A stretch of DNA of 26,466 nt, from NCBI GenBank assembly GCA_910585215.1, contig CAJUDQ010000046.1:1-26466 (forward strand). Reading direction: 5' to 3'. The notes beneath the pieces were generated by a model. The model saw nothing but the letters and a program-made list of their open reading frames with translations, was not told the DNA's origin and ran no database searches. The position numbers and the translations under genes were made by a program. The first letter of the stretch is position 1; every line of letters begins with the position of its first letter. This DNA comes from an uncultured Lachnospiraceae bacterium (GTDB lineage Bacteria > Bacillota > Clostridia > Lachnospirales > Lachnospiraceae). Positions 8,647-16,568 of this stretch are shown one piece after another.

Positions 8647-9447
8647 ATGAAAACAGCATTAACCATTGCTGGCAGTGATTCCAGCGGAGGAGCAGGGATT
8701 CAGGCAGATATAAAGACAATGATGGCGCACCGGATTTATGCCATGAGCGCAGTGACAGCGCTGACCGCCCAGAATACAACAGGGGTAACGCAGATTTTTA
8801 ATGTTTCAGCAGAATTTCTTGAAAAACAGATAGATGCGGTATTTACAGATATTTATCCGGATGCAGTAAAAATAGGTATGGTATCAGAAGAAGAATTAAT
8901 CAAGGTAATAGCAAAGAGGCTGATATATTATAAAGCGGGAAATATTGTAATCGACCCTGTGATGGTCTCTACAAGCGGTGCGCGGTTAATCAGTGAGAAT
9001 GCAGTGGCGGTACTGAGAAATACACTTCTTCCATTAGCAGATTTGATTACGCCGAATATTCCGGAAGCGGAAGTACTGACAGGAAAAAAGATAGAAAAGG
9101 CAGAGGATATGGAAGTGGTAGCGGCCGAGATTTACAGAGAATTTGGGTGCAGCGTTCTTTTAAAAGGGGGACATCAGATTCATGATGCCAATGATTTGTT
9201 ATATCAGAAAAGCGGTATCCACTGGTTTCGGGGAAAGAGAATTGAAAATCCAAATACACATGGAACAGGCTGTACGCTTTCTTCTGCAATTGCATCAAAT
9301 CTGGCAAAGGGAAAAGATATGGAGCACGCGGTGGCAGAGGCAAAGAATTATATTTCACTGGCGCTTGGTGATATGCTGAATCTGGGAAAAGGCAGCGGAC
9401 CGATGAATCATGCGTTTGCAGTTGAGGGAGAGTATAAAACGGAATAG
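8647..9447 (+). CDS. thiD: Hydroxymethylpyrimidine/phosphomethylpyrimidine kinase
   Basis: Phosphorylates HMP and HMP-phosphate for thiamine biosynthesis or salvage. The 266-aa ribokinase-fold protein shows the N-terminal IAGSDSSGGAGIQADIKT motif, the middle VIDPVMVSTSGARL, and the C-terminal NTHGTGCTLSSAIASNLAKG anion-hole and catalytic Asp region (in this protein the motif reads GTGC). The in-frame TTG at 8641 sits one base from the GGAGG and cannot be the start; ATG 8647 is 7 nt downstream and fits. No other thi genes are nearby, so it may serve salvage; some close homologues phosphorylate pyridoxine, which sequence alone does not exclude. Confidence 0.93.
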   Translation: MKTALTIAGSDSSGGAGIQADIKTMMAHRIYAMSAVTALTAQNTTGVTQIFNVSAEFLEKQIDAVFTDIYPDAVKIGMVSEEELIKVIAKRLIYYKAGNIVIDPVMVSTSGARLISENAVAVLRNTLLPLADLITPNIPEAEVLTGKKIEKAEDMEVVAAEIYREFGCSVLLKGGHQIHDANDLLYQKSGIHWFRGKRIENPNTHGTGCTLSSAIASNLAKGKDMEHAVAEAKNYISLALGDMLNLGKGSGPMNHAFAVEGEYKTE

Positions 9448-9614
9448 AAGTAAAAGAAATAAATCGTGGAGATTTTTTGTCTGAATCATTGCTGCTTGTC
9501 AGTGCAAAACGGTATTAGGAAATTTTATACCAGGATTGCAAGTTAAACGGAAGATATATGCACAGAAAAAAATAATATTAATAAAATATAGTGATAGAAA
9601 AAGGAGAAAAAGAA

Positions 9615-10487
9615 ATGATAAAGTTAGGAAGAAATGATATATGCTGGTGTGGAAGCGGTATAAAATATAAGAAATGTCATTATAATTTTGACAGTAAGCT
9701 GGAGATGGCGATAAGACAGGGACATATTGTGCCGGAACACAGGCTTATTAAAACGCCGGAACAGATAGAGGGTATCAAGAGAAGCGCTGCGGTAAATATT
9801 GCGATACTTGATTATGTAGGAGAGCATATTAGAGCTGGCATTACCACGGAGGAGATAGACCAGTGGGTTTATGAACAGACAAAAATGCGGGGCGGGATTC
9901 CTGCACCGCTGAATTTTGAAGGATTTCCAAAAAGTGTGTGTACATCATTAAATAATGAGGTATGTCATGGGATTCCGTCAAAAGATATTGTGTTAAAGGA
10001 TGGAGATATTATCAATGTAGATGCTTCTACCATTCTGAATGGATATTATTCAGATTCTTCAAGAATGTTTCTGATTGGAGAGGTGTCCAAAGAGAAAAAA
10101 CGGCTGGTACAGGTGGCGAGAGAATGTTTAGACGAAGGCTTGAAGGAAGTAAAACCATGGGGATTTCTCGGCGATATGGGGCAGGCCATAAATGATTATG
10201 CAAAGGCGCATGGGTACAGTATTGTCAGAGAAATTGGGGGACATGGTATAGGATTACAGTTTCATGAGGACCCGTGGGTAAGCTATGTATCAAAAAGAGG
10301 GACTGAGATGATGATGGTGCCGGGACTGGTATTTACAATTGAGCCAATGGTAAATATGGGAAAGCCGGATATTTACATAGATGAAGAAAATGACTGGACC
10401 GTTTATACGGAAGATGGAACTTCTTCAGCGCAGTGGGAGATACAGGTGCTTGTGACAGAGGAAGGATATGAAATATTATGCTATTAA
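9615..10487 (+). CDS. map: Methionine aminopeptidase type I with N-terminal SEC-C zinc motif
   Basis: Removes the initiator Met from new proteins. It has 290 aa. The first 26 residues form a SEC-C module (C10-W-C12-x8-C21-H22) that should bind zinc and may help ribosome or partner binding, a layout known from clostridial MetAPs. The pita-bread domain carries all five metal ligands: Asp136, Asp147, His210 (GGHGIG), Glu243 (FTIEPMV) and Glu275 (SAQWEIQV). Translation can be read from a GTG at 9591, but GGAG at 9603-9606 before ATG 9615 and the immediate SEC-C motif decide the start. It lies apart from the usual adk-map-infA ribosomal locus, so it may be a second copy. It is followed by about 480 bp without a solid gene. 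Confidence 0.93.
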   Translation: MIKLGRNDICWCGSGIKYKKCHYNFDSKLEMAIRQGHIVPEHRLIKTPEQIEGIKRSAAVNIAILDYVGEHIRAGITTEEIDQWVYEQTKMRGGIPAPLNFEGFPKSVCTSLNNEVCHGIPSKDIVLKDGDIINVDASTILNGYYSDSSRMFLIGEVSKEKKRLVQVARECLDEGLKEVKPWGFLGDMGQAINDYAKAHGYSIVREIGGHGIGLQFHEDPWVSYVSKRGTEMMMVPGLVFTIEPMVNMGKPDIYIDEENDWTVYTEDGTSSAQWEIQVLVTEEGYEILCY

Positions 10488-10649
10488 ACGGTGAGGGATG
10501 AAGCAGTTGAAATCGACTTGCTGGAATAGTATAACATACTGTGATATCAGGCAGCAGGAAGGAAAAAATGGAAGTGTGGAAACTTACAATTGATATATAA
10601 ATTTGTGAAAAGGTGAAGTAAATTGCACCTTATGGTGAACTGGAATGTA

Positions 10650-10678
10650 TTGACAAGCGTTGAACCAGATTTTATAAT
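10650..10678 (+). promoter_or_regulatory. Perfect sigma-A consensus promoter
   Basis: TTGACA (10650-10655), exactly 17 bp, TATAAT (10673-10678). Both hexamers match the housekeeping consensus fully. Predicted start is near 10685, about 285 nt upstream of the secreted-protein gene, so the transcript has a long leader. Confidence 0.75.
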
Positions 10679-10807
10679 AAATGAAAATAGATAATAAAAA
10701 AATAAAATATAAGGTATGCTTCTGTTTAGTAGTTAAAAGAGTATATTATTTATAAAAAGATATAAATAGTTGTCAAAATTGATTATAAGTAAGGAAAGGA
10801 GAAAGGG

Positions 10808-10933
10808 ATGGATGAAAAAAGAAAAGAGTAAGTCCTTAAATTATCAGTGAGAGTGAACTTGGATATACGGGATATAGATAATTTAAGGACGAAATCAGGT
10901 ATAACATGGAATAAACAGATTTTTAATGATTAG
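10808..10933 (+). pseudogene. Small ORF with an internal stop, ribbon-helix-helix-like (remnant or leader)
   Basis: After a good ribosome site (GGAAAGGAGAAAGGG), an ATG at 10808 opens seven codons (MDEKRKE) and a TAA at 10829. The same frame then continues for 33 more codons to a TAG at 10931. The second part (VLKLSVRVNLDIRDIDNL, then a Gly-turn and a second helix ending QIFND) has the strand-helix-helix rhythm of an Arc/MetJ-type DNA-binding fold, which suggests a small regulator broken by a stop codon. It could instead be a real seven-codon leader peptide, with a chance downstream frame. The 480-bp stretch around it (10488-10969) holds otherwise only the promoter and the inverted repeat listed separately. 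Confidence 0.3.
10832..10890 (+). repeat. Perfect 14-bp inverted repeat in the leader
   Basis: GTCCTTAAATTATC (10832-10845) and its exact complement GATAATTTAAGGAC (10877-10890), with a 31-nt loop. It lies between the consensus promoter and the secreted-protein gene. No T run follows, so it is not a simple terminator. Confidence 0.6.
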
Positions 10934-10969
10934 GTATTTTGGAAAAAATGCAGAAAGGAATGGTAAAAT

Positions 10970-11371
10970 ATGAATAAATTAAAACAAAAACTTAGCTTTT
11001 TCCTGTTTTCGATAATTATGGTTTTATCAATCACAATGACTCCTCTGGCATGGGATTATAGTTTTTTTGAAGGCAAAACAGTTACAGCGGCAACAAATTA
11101 CGAAACAGACAATTTTTATACTCCTGCAGGTACATATCATCCAGTTGTAGGTATTAAGAATGTGACAACAGAAGGCAAATTAATTGTAACATTTAGACAA
11201 CGTTTAGCGAATGGTACATATGGTGGAAATATTGGTGAGATAAAAAATGTTTCAAAGTATACAACAGGACTTGTGTTTAAACATACATTAAATGCAAACT
11301 ATCACAAGTTGTCTATAACTGGCAGGGAAACACTCAATATAGATATTAACTATGTAAGATTAGTGGTTTAA
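10970..11371 (+). CDS. Small secreted protein of unknown function
   Basis: Not recognised. It has 133 aa: a basic N terminus (MNKLKQK), a hydrophobic core to about residue 27, and a possible signal-peptidase site near TVTA-ATN (about residue 43), leaving about 90 exported residues. The mature part is rich in Asn, Thr, Tyr and beta-forming residues, has no Cys, and ends in a strand-like NIDINYVRLVV. There is no sortase motif or cell-wall domain. It is transcribed from a consensus promoter far upstream, followed closely by a strong terminator and then by a membrane operon. This layout resembles a secreted bacteriocin or signal protein placed before immunity/transport genes, but no bacteriocin family (for example lactococcin 972) could be matched with confidence. 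Codon choice (TTA, CGT, AAT) looks more AT-biased than that of neighbours, which hints at transfer. Confidence 0.72.
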   Translation: MNKLKQKLSFFLFSIIMVLSITMTPLAWDYSFFEGKTVTAATNYETDNFYTPAGTYHPVVGIKNVTTEGKLIVTFRQRLANGTYGGNIGEIKNVSKYTTGLVFKHTLNANYHKLSITGRETLNIDINYVRLVV

Positions 11372-11390
11372 GTTTGTATGAAGTCATAAG

Positions 11391-11436
11391 AGAATCACAC
11401 AATAATCTATATTGCTGTATTGTGTGATTCTTTTTT
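11391..11436 (+). terminator. Strong intrinsic terminator between secreted-protein gene and membrane operon
   Basis: Perfect 14-bp stem AGAATCACACAATA (11391-11404) with TATTGTGTGATTCT (11418-11431), 13-nt loop, six T residues. The next gene begins 16 nt later and has no promoter of its own in between, so it probably depends on read-through. Confidence 0.88.
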
Positions 11437-11451
11437 ATCAGGAGAATTGTT

Positions 11452-12360
11452 ATGGTAAGAAAGAGAAAAAAATTAATACTGCTGCTTATAGCTTTATTAT
11501 CTGCCGTCGCAGCATTTTTTATCGTTACCCGCAAAATCAGCGAAAGTCATAAAAAAGAACATTCTATAATAAAAACAGAAGATTACAAATCTTATATCCA
11601 AAAATATGGAACAGGCGAAACATTACAATATTCTTATTTTACTGATAACAGCGGTATTACCAAAGAGAATCTTCTTTATATTATTTTAGAGGTAAATGAC
11701 AAAGGCAGCTCCTCAAACCAGGAAACGGAAAGATATTATATCAAAGAGAAAGCTATTATTGAAAAAATTCTTCAAGCATTAAATGAAACAGACTATCATG
11801 TCAGCGGCATGGAGTTCCGCAATTCTAAATCTGACGATTATTCAAGCGCATGTCGTATCCGTTTTATCAGTAATAAAGAAAGTTCTCTGGATTGGTTTGG
11901 CTATTACACGCCGTCTGAAGATACCTTTATTTTTGCGGCAAGCCTTTTCAGCAGTAAAAACTTGTTTTATGGTGTGGAGGCGGAATGGATTGATAAATAT
12001 TTTTCTTATGGTTTTTTTGCAGACCAGAAGATTATGCGGGTACTTACGGATATTGTAGAAAATGATATCCGGAAAATTACAATGCAGGAAGTAAGAGAGA
12101 TTTTATCATCGAAAACGCCGCCGGAAATACAGGATTTTTATGGATATGTTCACACTCTGGTCAGCCGGCCTTCTCTGCTTTCCACAGAAACAAACTATTA
12201 TGAATATCGTCTGGATATCGAAGGCGGGGAAGGATATCTTTTGGTTCGGAATAATGAATCAGGAACAGAAGACAGCATAAATCTGGATATTCTCAGTATT
12301 GATTTGTATCGCATGGACGGGACACTGCAGGAATTATTATATGAAAAAAAAGGAGGTTGA
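11452..12360 (+). CDS. Membrane-anchored extracytoplasmic protein of unknown function
   Basis: Not recognised. It has 302 aa: a basic start (MVRKRKK), one hydrophobic segment at about residues 8-25 that can act as signal anchor, and an extracytoplasmic domain of about 275 residues with mixed alpha/beta character. No Cys follows the hydrophobic segment, so it is not a lipoprotein. AGGAG lies 8 nt upstream of the ATG. Its last codons (KKGG) are the ribosome site of the next gene, whose ATG is 1 nt after this stop, so the two are translationally coupled. Position as the first gene before two FtsX-like permeases suggests an accessory, substrate-binding or immunity role in that complex (inference). 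Confidence 0.75.
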   Translation: MVRKRKKLILLLIALLSAVAAFFIVTRKISESHKKEHSIIKTEDYKSYIQKYGTGETLQYSYFTDNSGITKENLLYIILEVNDKGSSSNQETERYYIKEKAIIEKILQALNETDYHVSGMEFRNSKSDDYSSACRIRFISNKESSLDWFGYYTPSEDTFIFAASLFSSKNLFYGVEAEWIDKYFSYGFFADQKIMRVLTDIVENDIRKITMQEVREILSSKTPPEIQDFYGYVHTLVSRPSLLSTETNYYEYRLDIEGGEGYLLVRNNESGTEDSINLDILSIDLYRMDGTLQELLYEKKGG

Positions 12361-12361
12361 A

Positions 12362-12979
12362 ATGGCTGGCTGGATTTTAAACCGGAAAAAGTACAAAGCG
12401 TTTTCCTTTTTGATCAGTGTTCTGATTTATACCGTGAATCTGGCGCTTATCAGTATTTGTATGAAATTTGGTGACTGTATTTTTGCGGGAATGCGTATGG
12501 ACTGGTATGAACAGTCTGTACGGATTGCCTTACAGGATGATGTTTTCTTTCTGGATAAAACGGAGTTAATTCTAATTACGCTTATGATTGTATTCTTCTT
12601 TGTGATTGTATTCTCTGTTCTGGTCGTATGGGGCTACCGTAAACTGCAGCTTACAGGGGAAGTCAGCGAGACAGCCCAGTTTTTAATTCAGGGATATTCA
12701 AAAGGAAAGCTTTGGCAGGCGCTTGCAGGAGAGGCGGTGATTGATTTAGCCGCAAGTCTCCCGTTTGCCTTTCTATTTTCAGAAGTGATAATACAAAGAT
12801 TATGCAGGCAATCCATGTTTCGTCTGATTCTTACTTTTTCAAAACAGAGCGTGGAAAAAGCTTTTGTTTATAAATTTCTGCCTTTTCTTTTACTGGCGGC
12901 AGTTTTTATGGTTCAGGCAGTATTTTTTCTGAGAAAATATTGTAAAAATGGATTATCAAAAATGTTGAGAGGTGTGTAA
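12362..12979 (+). CDS. Small FtsX-like ABC permease half (four membrane segments)
   Basis: A 205-aa integral membrane protein with about four hydrophobic segments (roughly residues 15-36, 67-90, 118-140, 172-192) and a short outside loop after the first. The stretch ETAQFLIQGYSKGKLWQALAG resembles the coupling region of FtsX/MacB permeases (the ralGasrrqi...E pattern) that docks on the ATPase. The large periplasmic-type domain of these families is nearly absent. The ATG at 12362 is chosen over upstream starts because AGGAGG at 12351-12356 precedes it by 5 nt. The stop overlaps the next start as TAATG. It probably pairs with the following 436-aa permease. The FtsX assignment is pattern-based. 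Confidence 0.68.
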   Translation: MAGWILNRKKYKAFSFLISVLIYTVNLALISICMKFGDCIFAGMRMDWYEQSVRIALQDDVFFLDKTELILITLMIVFFFVIVFSVLVVWGYRKLQLTGEVSETAQFLIQGYSKGKLWQALAGEAVIDLAASLPFAFLFSEVIIQRLCRQSMFRLILTFSKQSVEKAFVYKFLPFLLLAAVFMVQAVFFLRKYCKNGLSKMLRGV

Positions 12980-14289
12980 TGTATCAAATAAAAGAATTGT
13001 TTTTTGCCGCCTTTCAAAATCAGAGGCGCAGGAAGAAGTACACAAGGACAGTATTTTTTTTGATGTTTCTTTCTATGGTAATTTGTATTGGGGTAAATTC
13101 TATCGTAATCTCCATTGACGGAAGTATTCGAAATGTGACAGATAAACCGCTTGGAAAATTGCTGCAGATTATAGACAATACGGAAGATAATTCCATGATA
13201 AATGTGCTCAGGGAAGAGCTTGGAGGGCTTGACAGGATAGGTAGTATCGGGCGGCTGATTCCATTTCTGGAAGTTACATGGTATGATACGGAGGATATTT
13301 TATACAGTGAAACCGTTAATGTCGATGTTGTTGCGTATTTTAGAGGAATGGACGAATATGGAATGTCGGGAAAATATTCTGATATTGCGTATGGAGAGGT
13401 TCTGATACCAGAGTATTTATATGGGCTGGGCGATTATGGACTTTATGAATATACTTCCGGTTCATTATTAATCGGAAAAGAAATAAAGATTAGTATACAT
13501 AATAATAATAACGAAAAAGATTATTATCATATCTTGCGGATTGTTGGTACTTATGATAACATCAATTCGGACTGCATCAATAAGTTCTTTTTTATCAATG
13601 ACCTTCAGGCAGATGAAATCTATACTCAGACAAATGAAGACATTGAAATAGATATTGAAAAAATGAAGGAATTGTTTAAGGAAGAACTGAAAAAAGACCC
13701 AAATATGATAGATGAGGATAATTATTATACAAAGCATTATATTGGTGTGTATGTAAAGAACCGAAGCGATGTGAAAGAGATACAGGAATTAATAGACGAA
13801 ACAATCAATCAGCCAACTTTTATTATGCAGGTTCCAGATGAAAGCCTGCTGCAGTATTTTCAGATGATACTGGATATCTGCCGGATAGTTGTTCTTATGC
13901 TGCTTGCAGTAGCTTTTGCCAGCCTGGTGATTACTCTTCTTACTGAGATAAAGCAGCGGAATGGAGAAATAGCGGTTTATTTTGCTATGGGTTATTCATA
14001 CAGAGGTATTATCCTCATGCTTGCGCTTGAAAAGGCAATTATGCTGTTTTGGGCAGGTCTGGCGGCTTTTTTGTTTACCGGAGCAGGAATACTTGGCGGC
14101 AATTATTTTATTCAGACCTGTCTGCCATTTTACAGAAGAACCATTGTGCTGTCATATGACTGGAGTATGGTAGGGAGTGCACTTCTGGTTCTTGTTGTCG
14201 CAGCGCTGGTAAGCCTTTTCTTTACAGCAATTCACATTAGAAAATTTAATCTTGCTGATGTCATGAAGAGCGAGTGGGTAAAAATGTAA
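12979..14289 (+). CDS. FtsX/MacB-like ABC transporter permease
   Basis: A 436-aa protein with the classic layout of this family: one N-terminal membrane segment (about 23-46), an extracytoplasmic domain of about 230 residues, then three C-terminal segments (about 292-318, 340-372, 396-424). Between the last segments, EIKQRNGEIAVYFAMGYSYR is the typical coupling stretch. These permeases work as MacB-type mechanotransmitters, or in lipoprotein or bacteriocin export and immunity, together with an ATPase. None is encoded in this window: no Walker A protein was seen near it. It overlaps the previous gene by 1 nt. A terminator follows at 14306-14366. The partner could be a distant ATPase, or the complex may work without one. 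Confidence 0.82.
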   Translation: MYQIKELFFAAFQNQRRRKKYTRTVFFLMFLSMVICIGVNSIVISIDGSIRNVTDKPLGKLLQIIDNTEDNSMINVLREELGGLDRIGSIGRLIPFLEVTWYDTEDILYSETVNVDVVAYFRGMDEYGMSGKYSDIAYGEVLIPEYLYGLGDYGLYEYTSGSLLIGKEIKISIHNNNNEKDYYHILRIVGTYDNINSDCINKFFFINDLQADEIYTQTNEDIEIDIEKMKELFKEELKKDPNMIDEDNYYTKHYIGVYVKNRSDVKEIQELIDETINQPTFIMQVPDESLLQYFQMILDICRIVVLMLLAVAFASLVITLLTEIKQRNGEIAVYFAMGYSYRGIILMLALEKAIMLFWAGLAAFLFTGAGILGGNYFIQTCLPFYRRTIVLSYDWSMVGSALLVLVVAALVSLFFTAIHIRKFNLADVMKSEWVKM

Positions 14290-14305
14290 ACTGTCACAAA
14301 AACTA

Positions 14306-14366
14306 AAACAATCAGTCCTTGGCTGTCAGACAGTGAACCGGCAGCCAAGGGCTGATTGTTTTTTTC
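14306..14366. terminator. Bidirectional terminator between permease operon and murI
   Basis: A 20-bp stem with one mismatch (14306-14325 with 14342-14361; core CCTTGGCTG/CAGCCAAGG) and a 16-nt loop. It is followed by a T run on the plus strand and preceded by A-rich sequence that gives T residues on the minus strand, so it can serve both convergent genes. Confidence 0.88.
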
Positions 14367-14368
14367 TT

Positions 14369-15211
14369 TTAAAATGCTTCTATATTTATCTGCTCCACTT
14401 TTTCAATATAAAACGGCAAATCAATCGAATTGCCAAACGCCTGAAATTTTTCCGGCGTGTCACTCACATAAAATTTATGCATTCTGCTGTCGGCAATGGT
14501 TTCCAGCGGTGATGTCAGATTGTTTGCAGAAAGCAGTTCTCTGAGGTTTAAGGCTGTCTCGTATGCCGGATTTATCAGATTCACACGCTCTCCCATAATT
14601 TTTTTAATCGTGCTTCGAAGAAGCGGATAATGCGTACATCCAAGTATCAGAGAATCTATGTTTTTATCATCAAATTCCGACAGATATCTTCTTGCCACTT
14701 CATCCGTCACCGTATCATGCAGCCAGCCTTCCTCCACAAGAGGAACAAACAGAGGGCAGGGCCTTCCGATTACGACTGCCTCTGCATCATATTCATGAAT
14801 GACCTTTGTATAAATCTGACTGTGAATGGTTCCTTCGGTTCCAATTACTCCGATTCTTTTTGTATATGTATTTGCTACTGCCGTTTTTGCTCCCGATTTT
14901 ACCACTCCAATAATCGGAAGCTCAAATTCATTTTGCAATTCATCGAGCGCCAGCGCGCTTGCAGTATTGCATGCAATAACAATCGCCTTGACCTTTCTTG
15001 TCTGCAAAAATCTTACAATCTGTCTTGAGTATTTTATAATGGTTCCTTTTGACTTGCTTCCATAAGGCACTCTCGCTGTGTCACCAAAATATACAATCGA
15101 TTCATTTGGAAGCTGTCTGATAATTTCACGGGCAACCGTCAGCCCGCCCACGCCCGAATCAAAAATACCAATAGGTGCAAGATTTTCATCCGTGTTTATA
15201 TTAATGTTCAT
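14369..15211 (-). CDS. murI: Glutamate racemase
   Basis: Interconverts L- and D-glutamate to supply D-Glu for peptidoglycan. It has 280 aa with the catalytic pair of Cys residues in AIVIACNTAS (Cys81) and LILGCTHYPLL, and the substrate-binding IGIFDSGVGGLTV and YFGDTARVPYG motifs. An in-frame ATG at 15229 would add six residues (MGVYQV) but has no ribosome site. The ATG at 15211 has GGGAG and AGG upstream and is preferred, though the GGGAG spacing is a little long. It is transcribed alone on the minus strand from its own promoter (15258-15286), divergent from spoIIR. Confidence 0.95.
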   Translation of the reverse strand: MNININTDENLAPIGIFDSGVGGLTVAREIIRQLPNESIVYFGDTARVPYGSKSKGTIIKYSRQIVRFLQTRKVKAIVIACNTASALALDELQNEFELPIIGVVKSGAKTAVANTYTKRIGVIGTEGTIHSQIYTKVIHEYDAEAVVIGRPCPLFVPLVEEGWLHDTVTDEVARRYLSEFDDKNIDSLILGCTHYPLLRSTIKKIMGERVNLINPAYETALNLRELLSANNLTSPLETIADSRMHKFYVSDTPEKFQAFGNSIDLPFYIEKVEQINIEAF

Positions 15212-15257
15212 AACCTGATAAACTCCCATCTTACATATTAATTAATTTCTTTCTCTA

Positions 15258-15286
15258 ATCATACAATGTCATGCCAATATTTTCAA
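15258..15286 (-). promoter_or_regulatory. Sigma-A-type promoter of murI
   Basis: On the minus strand TTGAAA (15286-15281), 17-bp spacer, TATGAT (15263-15258). Transcription should start near 15251. Confidence 0.55.
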
Positions 15287-15308
15287 TCCTAAAAATTGGA
15301 AACAGCCT

Positions 15309-15337
15309 GTATAAAATATTTTTTTGTGTCAATACTG
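15309..15337 (+). promoter_or_regulatory. Possible sigma-F promoter of spoIIR
   Basis: GTATA (15309-15313), 14 bp, then GTCAATACTG (15328-15337). This fits the forespore sigma-F pattern (GYATA ... GGNNANAHTR) with one mismatch and a spacer one base short. spoIIR is a known sigma-F gene in Bacillus, which supports the reading. Confidence 0.4.
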
Positions 15338-15376
15338 TAGACAGGCGCCAAATATTAAGATTTAGGAGATTCAGTT

Positions 15377-16021
15377 ATGAGAAAGGGAAAAACAATATTA
15401 GCAATACTGGCGTGTGTTGCAGGATTTATCTGTACATATTATTTCAGTGAGGAACCAAAAATAGATGAGATACAAAAGGAAATCGCAGAAAAGGTACTGA
15501 GATTTCATGTACTGGCAAACAGTGATTCAGACGAGGACCAGGAATTGAAACTGGAGGTAAAAAAAGCGGTGGTGGATTATCTTGATTCTTATCTGAATCA
15601 GGAAAACCTGACGCTTGAAGAAACAAAGACAATAGTAGAAACGAAAAAGGATGAAATAATACAGCTTGCAGAACAGGTAATCAGAGAAAACGGTTATGAT
15701 TATTCCGTAAATGCAGAGCTGACTACAGATTATTTTCCAATCAAAACCTATGGAGATGTTACTCTGCCAGCGGGAGAATATGAAGCTTTTCGTATGAATA
15801 TCGGAGAAGCGGAGGGAAAGAACTGGTGGTGTATTCTTTATCCACCTCTCTGTTTTGTAGATGCTTCCTATGGATATCTGCCGGATGATTCAAAAAAAAT
15901 GTTGAAAAATGTACTGGATGAAGAATGTTTTCAGGCAGTGGCAAAGGGAAATACAGAGGGAAAAGTGGAAGTGCGGTTTAAACTGTGGGATATGCTGTGC
16001 GACTGTTTTTCAAAAAAATAA
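15377..16021 (+). CDS. spoIIR: Stage II sporulation protein R
   Basis: The forespore-secreted signal that triggers SpoIIGA to process pro-sigma-E in the mother cell. It has 214 aa with an N-terminal signal/anchor (about residues 5-23). The conserved core includes VLRFHVLANSDSDEDQELKL, the DYFPIKTYGDVTLPAGEYEA region with a strongly conserved TYG-LPAG pattern, and NWWCILYPPLCFVDAS. Full length for the family. AGGAG lies 8 nt upstream of the ATG. Its product is expected only early in the forespore, consistent with the sigma-F-like promoter. The presence of this gene is direct evidence for a sporulating lineage. Confidence 0.93.
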   Translation: MRKGKTILAILACVAGFICTYYFSEEPKIDEIQKEIAEKVLRFHVLANSDSDEDQELKLEVKKAVVDYLDSYLNQENLTLEETKTIVETKKDEIIQLAEQVIRENGYDYSVNAELTTDYFPIKTYGDVTLPAGEYEAFRMNIGEAEGKNWWCILYPPLCFVDASYGYLPDDSKKMLKNVLDEECFQAVAKGNTEGKVEVRFKLWDMLCDCFSKK

Positions 16022-16034
16022 AAACAAACTCAGC

Positions 16035-16063
16035 TTGATTTCTCTCATTGTCTGGTGTATAGT
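16035..16063 (+). promoter_or_regulatory. Sigma-A-type promoter of the DUF1934 gene
   Basis: TTGATT (16035-16040), 17-bp spacer, TATAGT (16058-16063), giving a short leader before the TTG start at 16114. Confidence 0.6.
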
Positions 16064-16113
16064 AGACATATTACTCAGGTAGTTTATAATAAACTAAAGA
16101 GAGGGCTGATTGA

Positions 16114-16560
16114 TTGAAAGTATTAAAAAGAGAAGTAAAAATACAGATAAAGGGTATCCAGCGAAATGAGGAAGCGGAGGAATCGATAGAAACAGCTGCA
16201 TTTGGTGAATTTGACCAGACGGGTGAAAATTATTATCTGAAATATGAGGAGTTGTCAGAAGACGGCGAAATAACCAAAACACTGATAAAAATATATGATA
16301 AAAACATCGAAGTGATAAAGCGGGGAAGCATTGAATCCAAAATGGTATTTATTCCGAATACAGTGACAGAAACAGATTACAGCACATGCTATGGCGTACT
16401 GGCCATGTCAGTCAGCACTCTGCATACAGCATTTCGTATGGAAGAAAACAGTGTGACAGCTGAGATTGAATATATACTTTATCTAAATGGAACTATGGTA
16501 TCCGTAAATTTTTTGAATATTGAAGCAGTTTTTTTAGAAAACTGTAATTGTTTTCCATAA
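16114..16560 (+). CDS. DUF1934 (YwiB-like) beta-barrel protein
   Basis: A 148-aa protein that fits the DUF1934/YwiB family, small calycin-like beta-barrels of unknown role. Visible family features are the opening REVKIQIKGIQ strand, the ETAAFGEFDQTGENYYLKYEE block with its G-x-Y...YY-x-YEE pattern, then KTLIKIYDKNIEVIKRG, and YSTCYGVLAMSVST. The start is TTG at 16114, with GAGGG about 8 nt upstream and no better ATG nearby. It is likely transcribed alone from its own promoter. In Bacillus the homologue sits before argS; here it does not. Confidence 0.82.
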   Translation: MKVLKREVKIQIKGIQRNEEAEESIETAAFGEFDQTGENYYLKYEELSEDGEITKTLIKIYDKNIEVIKRGSIESKMVFIPNTVTETDYSTCYGVLAMSVSTLHTAFRMEENSVTAEIEYILYLNGTMVSVNFLNIEAVFLENCNCFP

Positions 16561-16568
16561 TAATTAAG

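Noticed and set aside
10970..11371. Assignment of the secreted protein to the lactococcin 972 family
   Set aside because: Gene order is suggestive, but the mature sequence lacks the Trp/Gly/Tyr/His-rich pattern of that family.
15212..15229. Upstream ATG for murI at 15229
   Set aside because: No ribosome site; the ATG at 15211 fits better, though this cannot be fully excluded.
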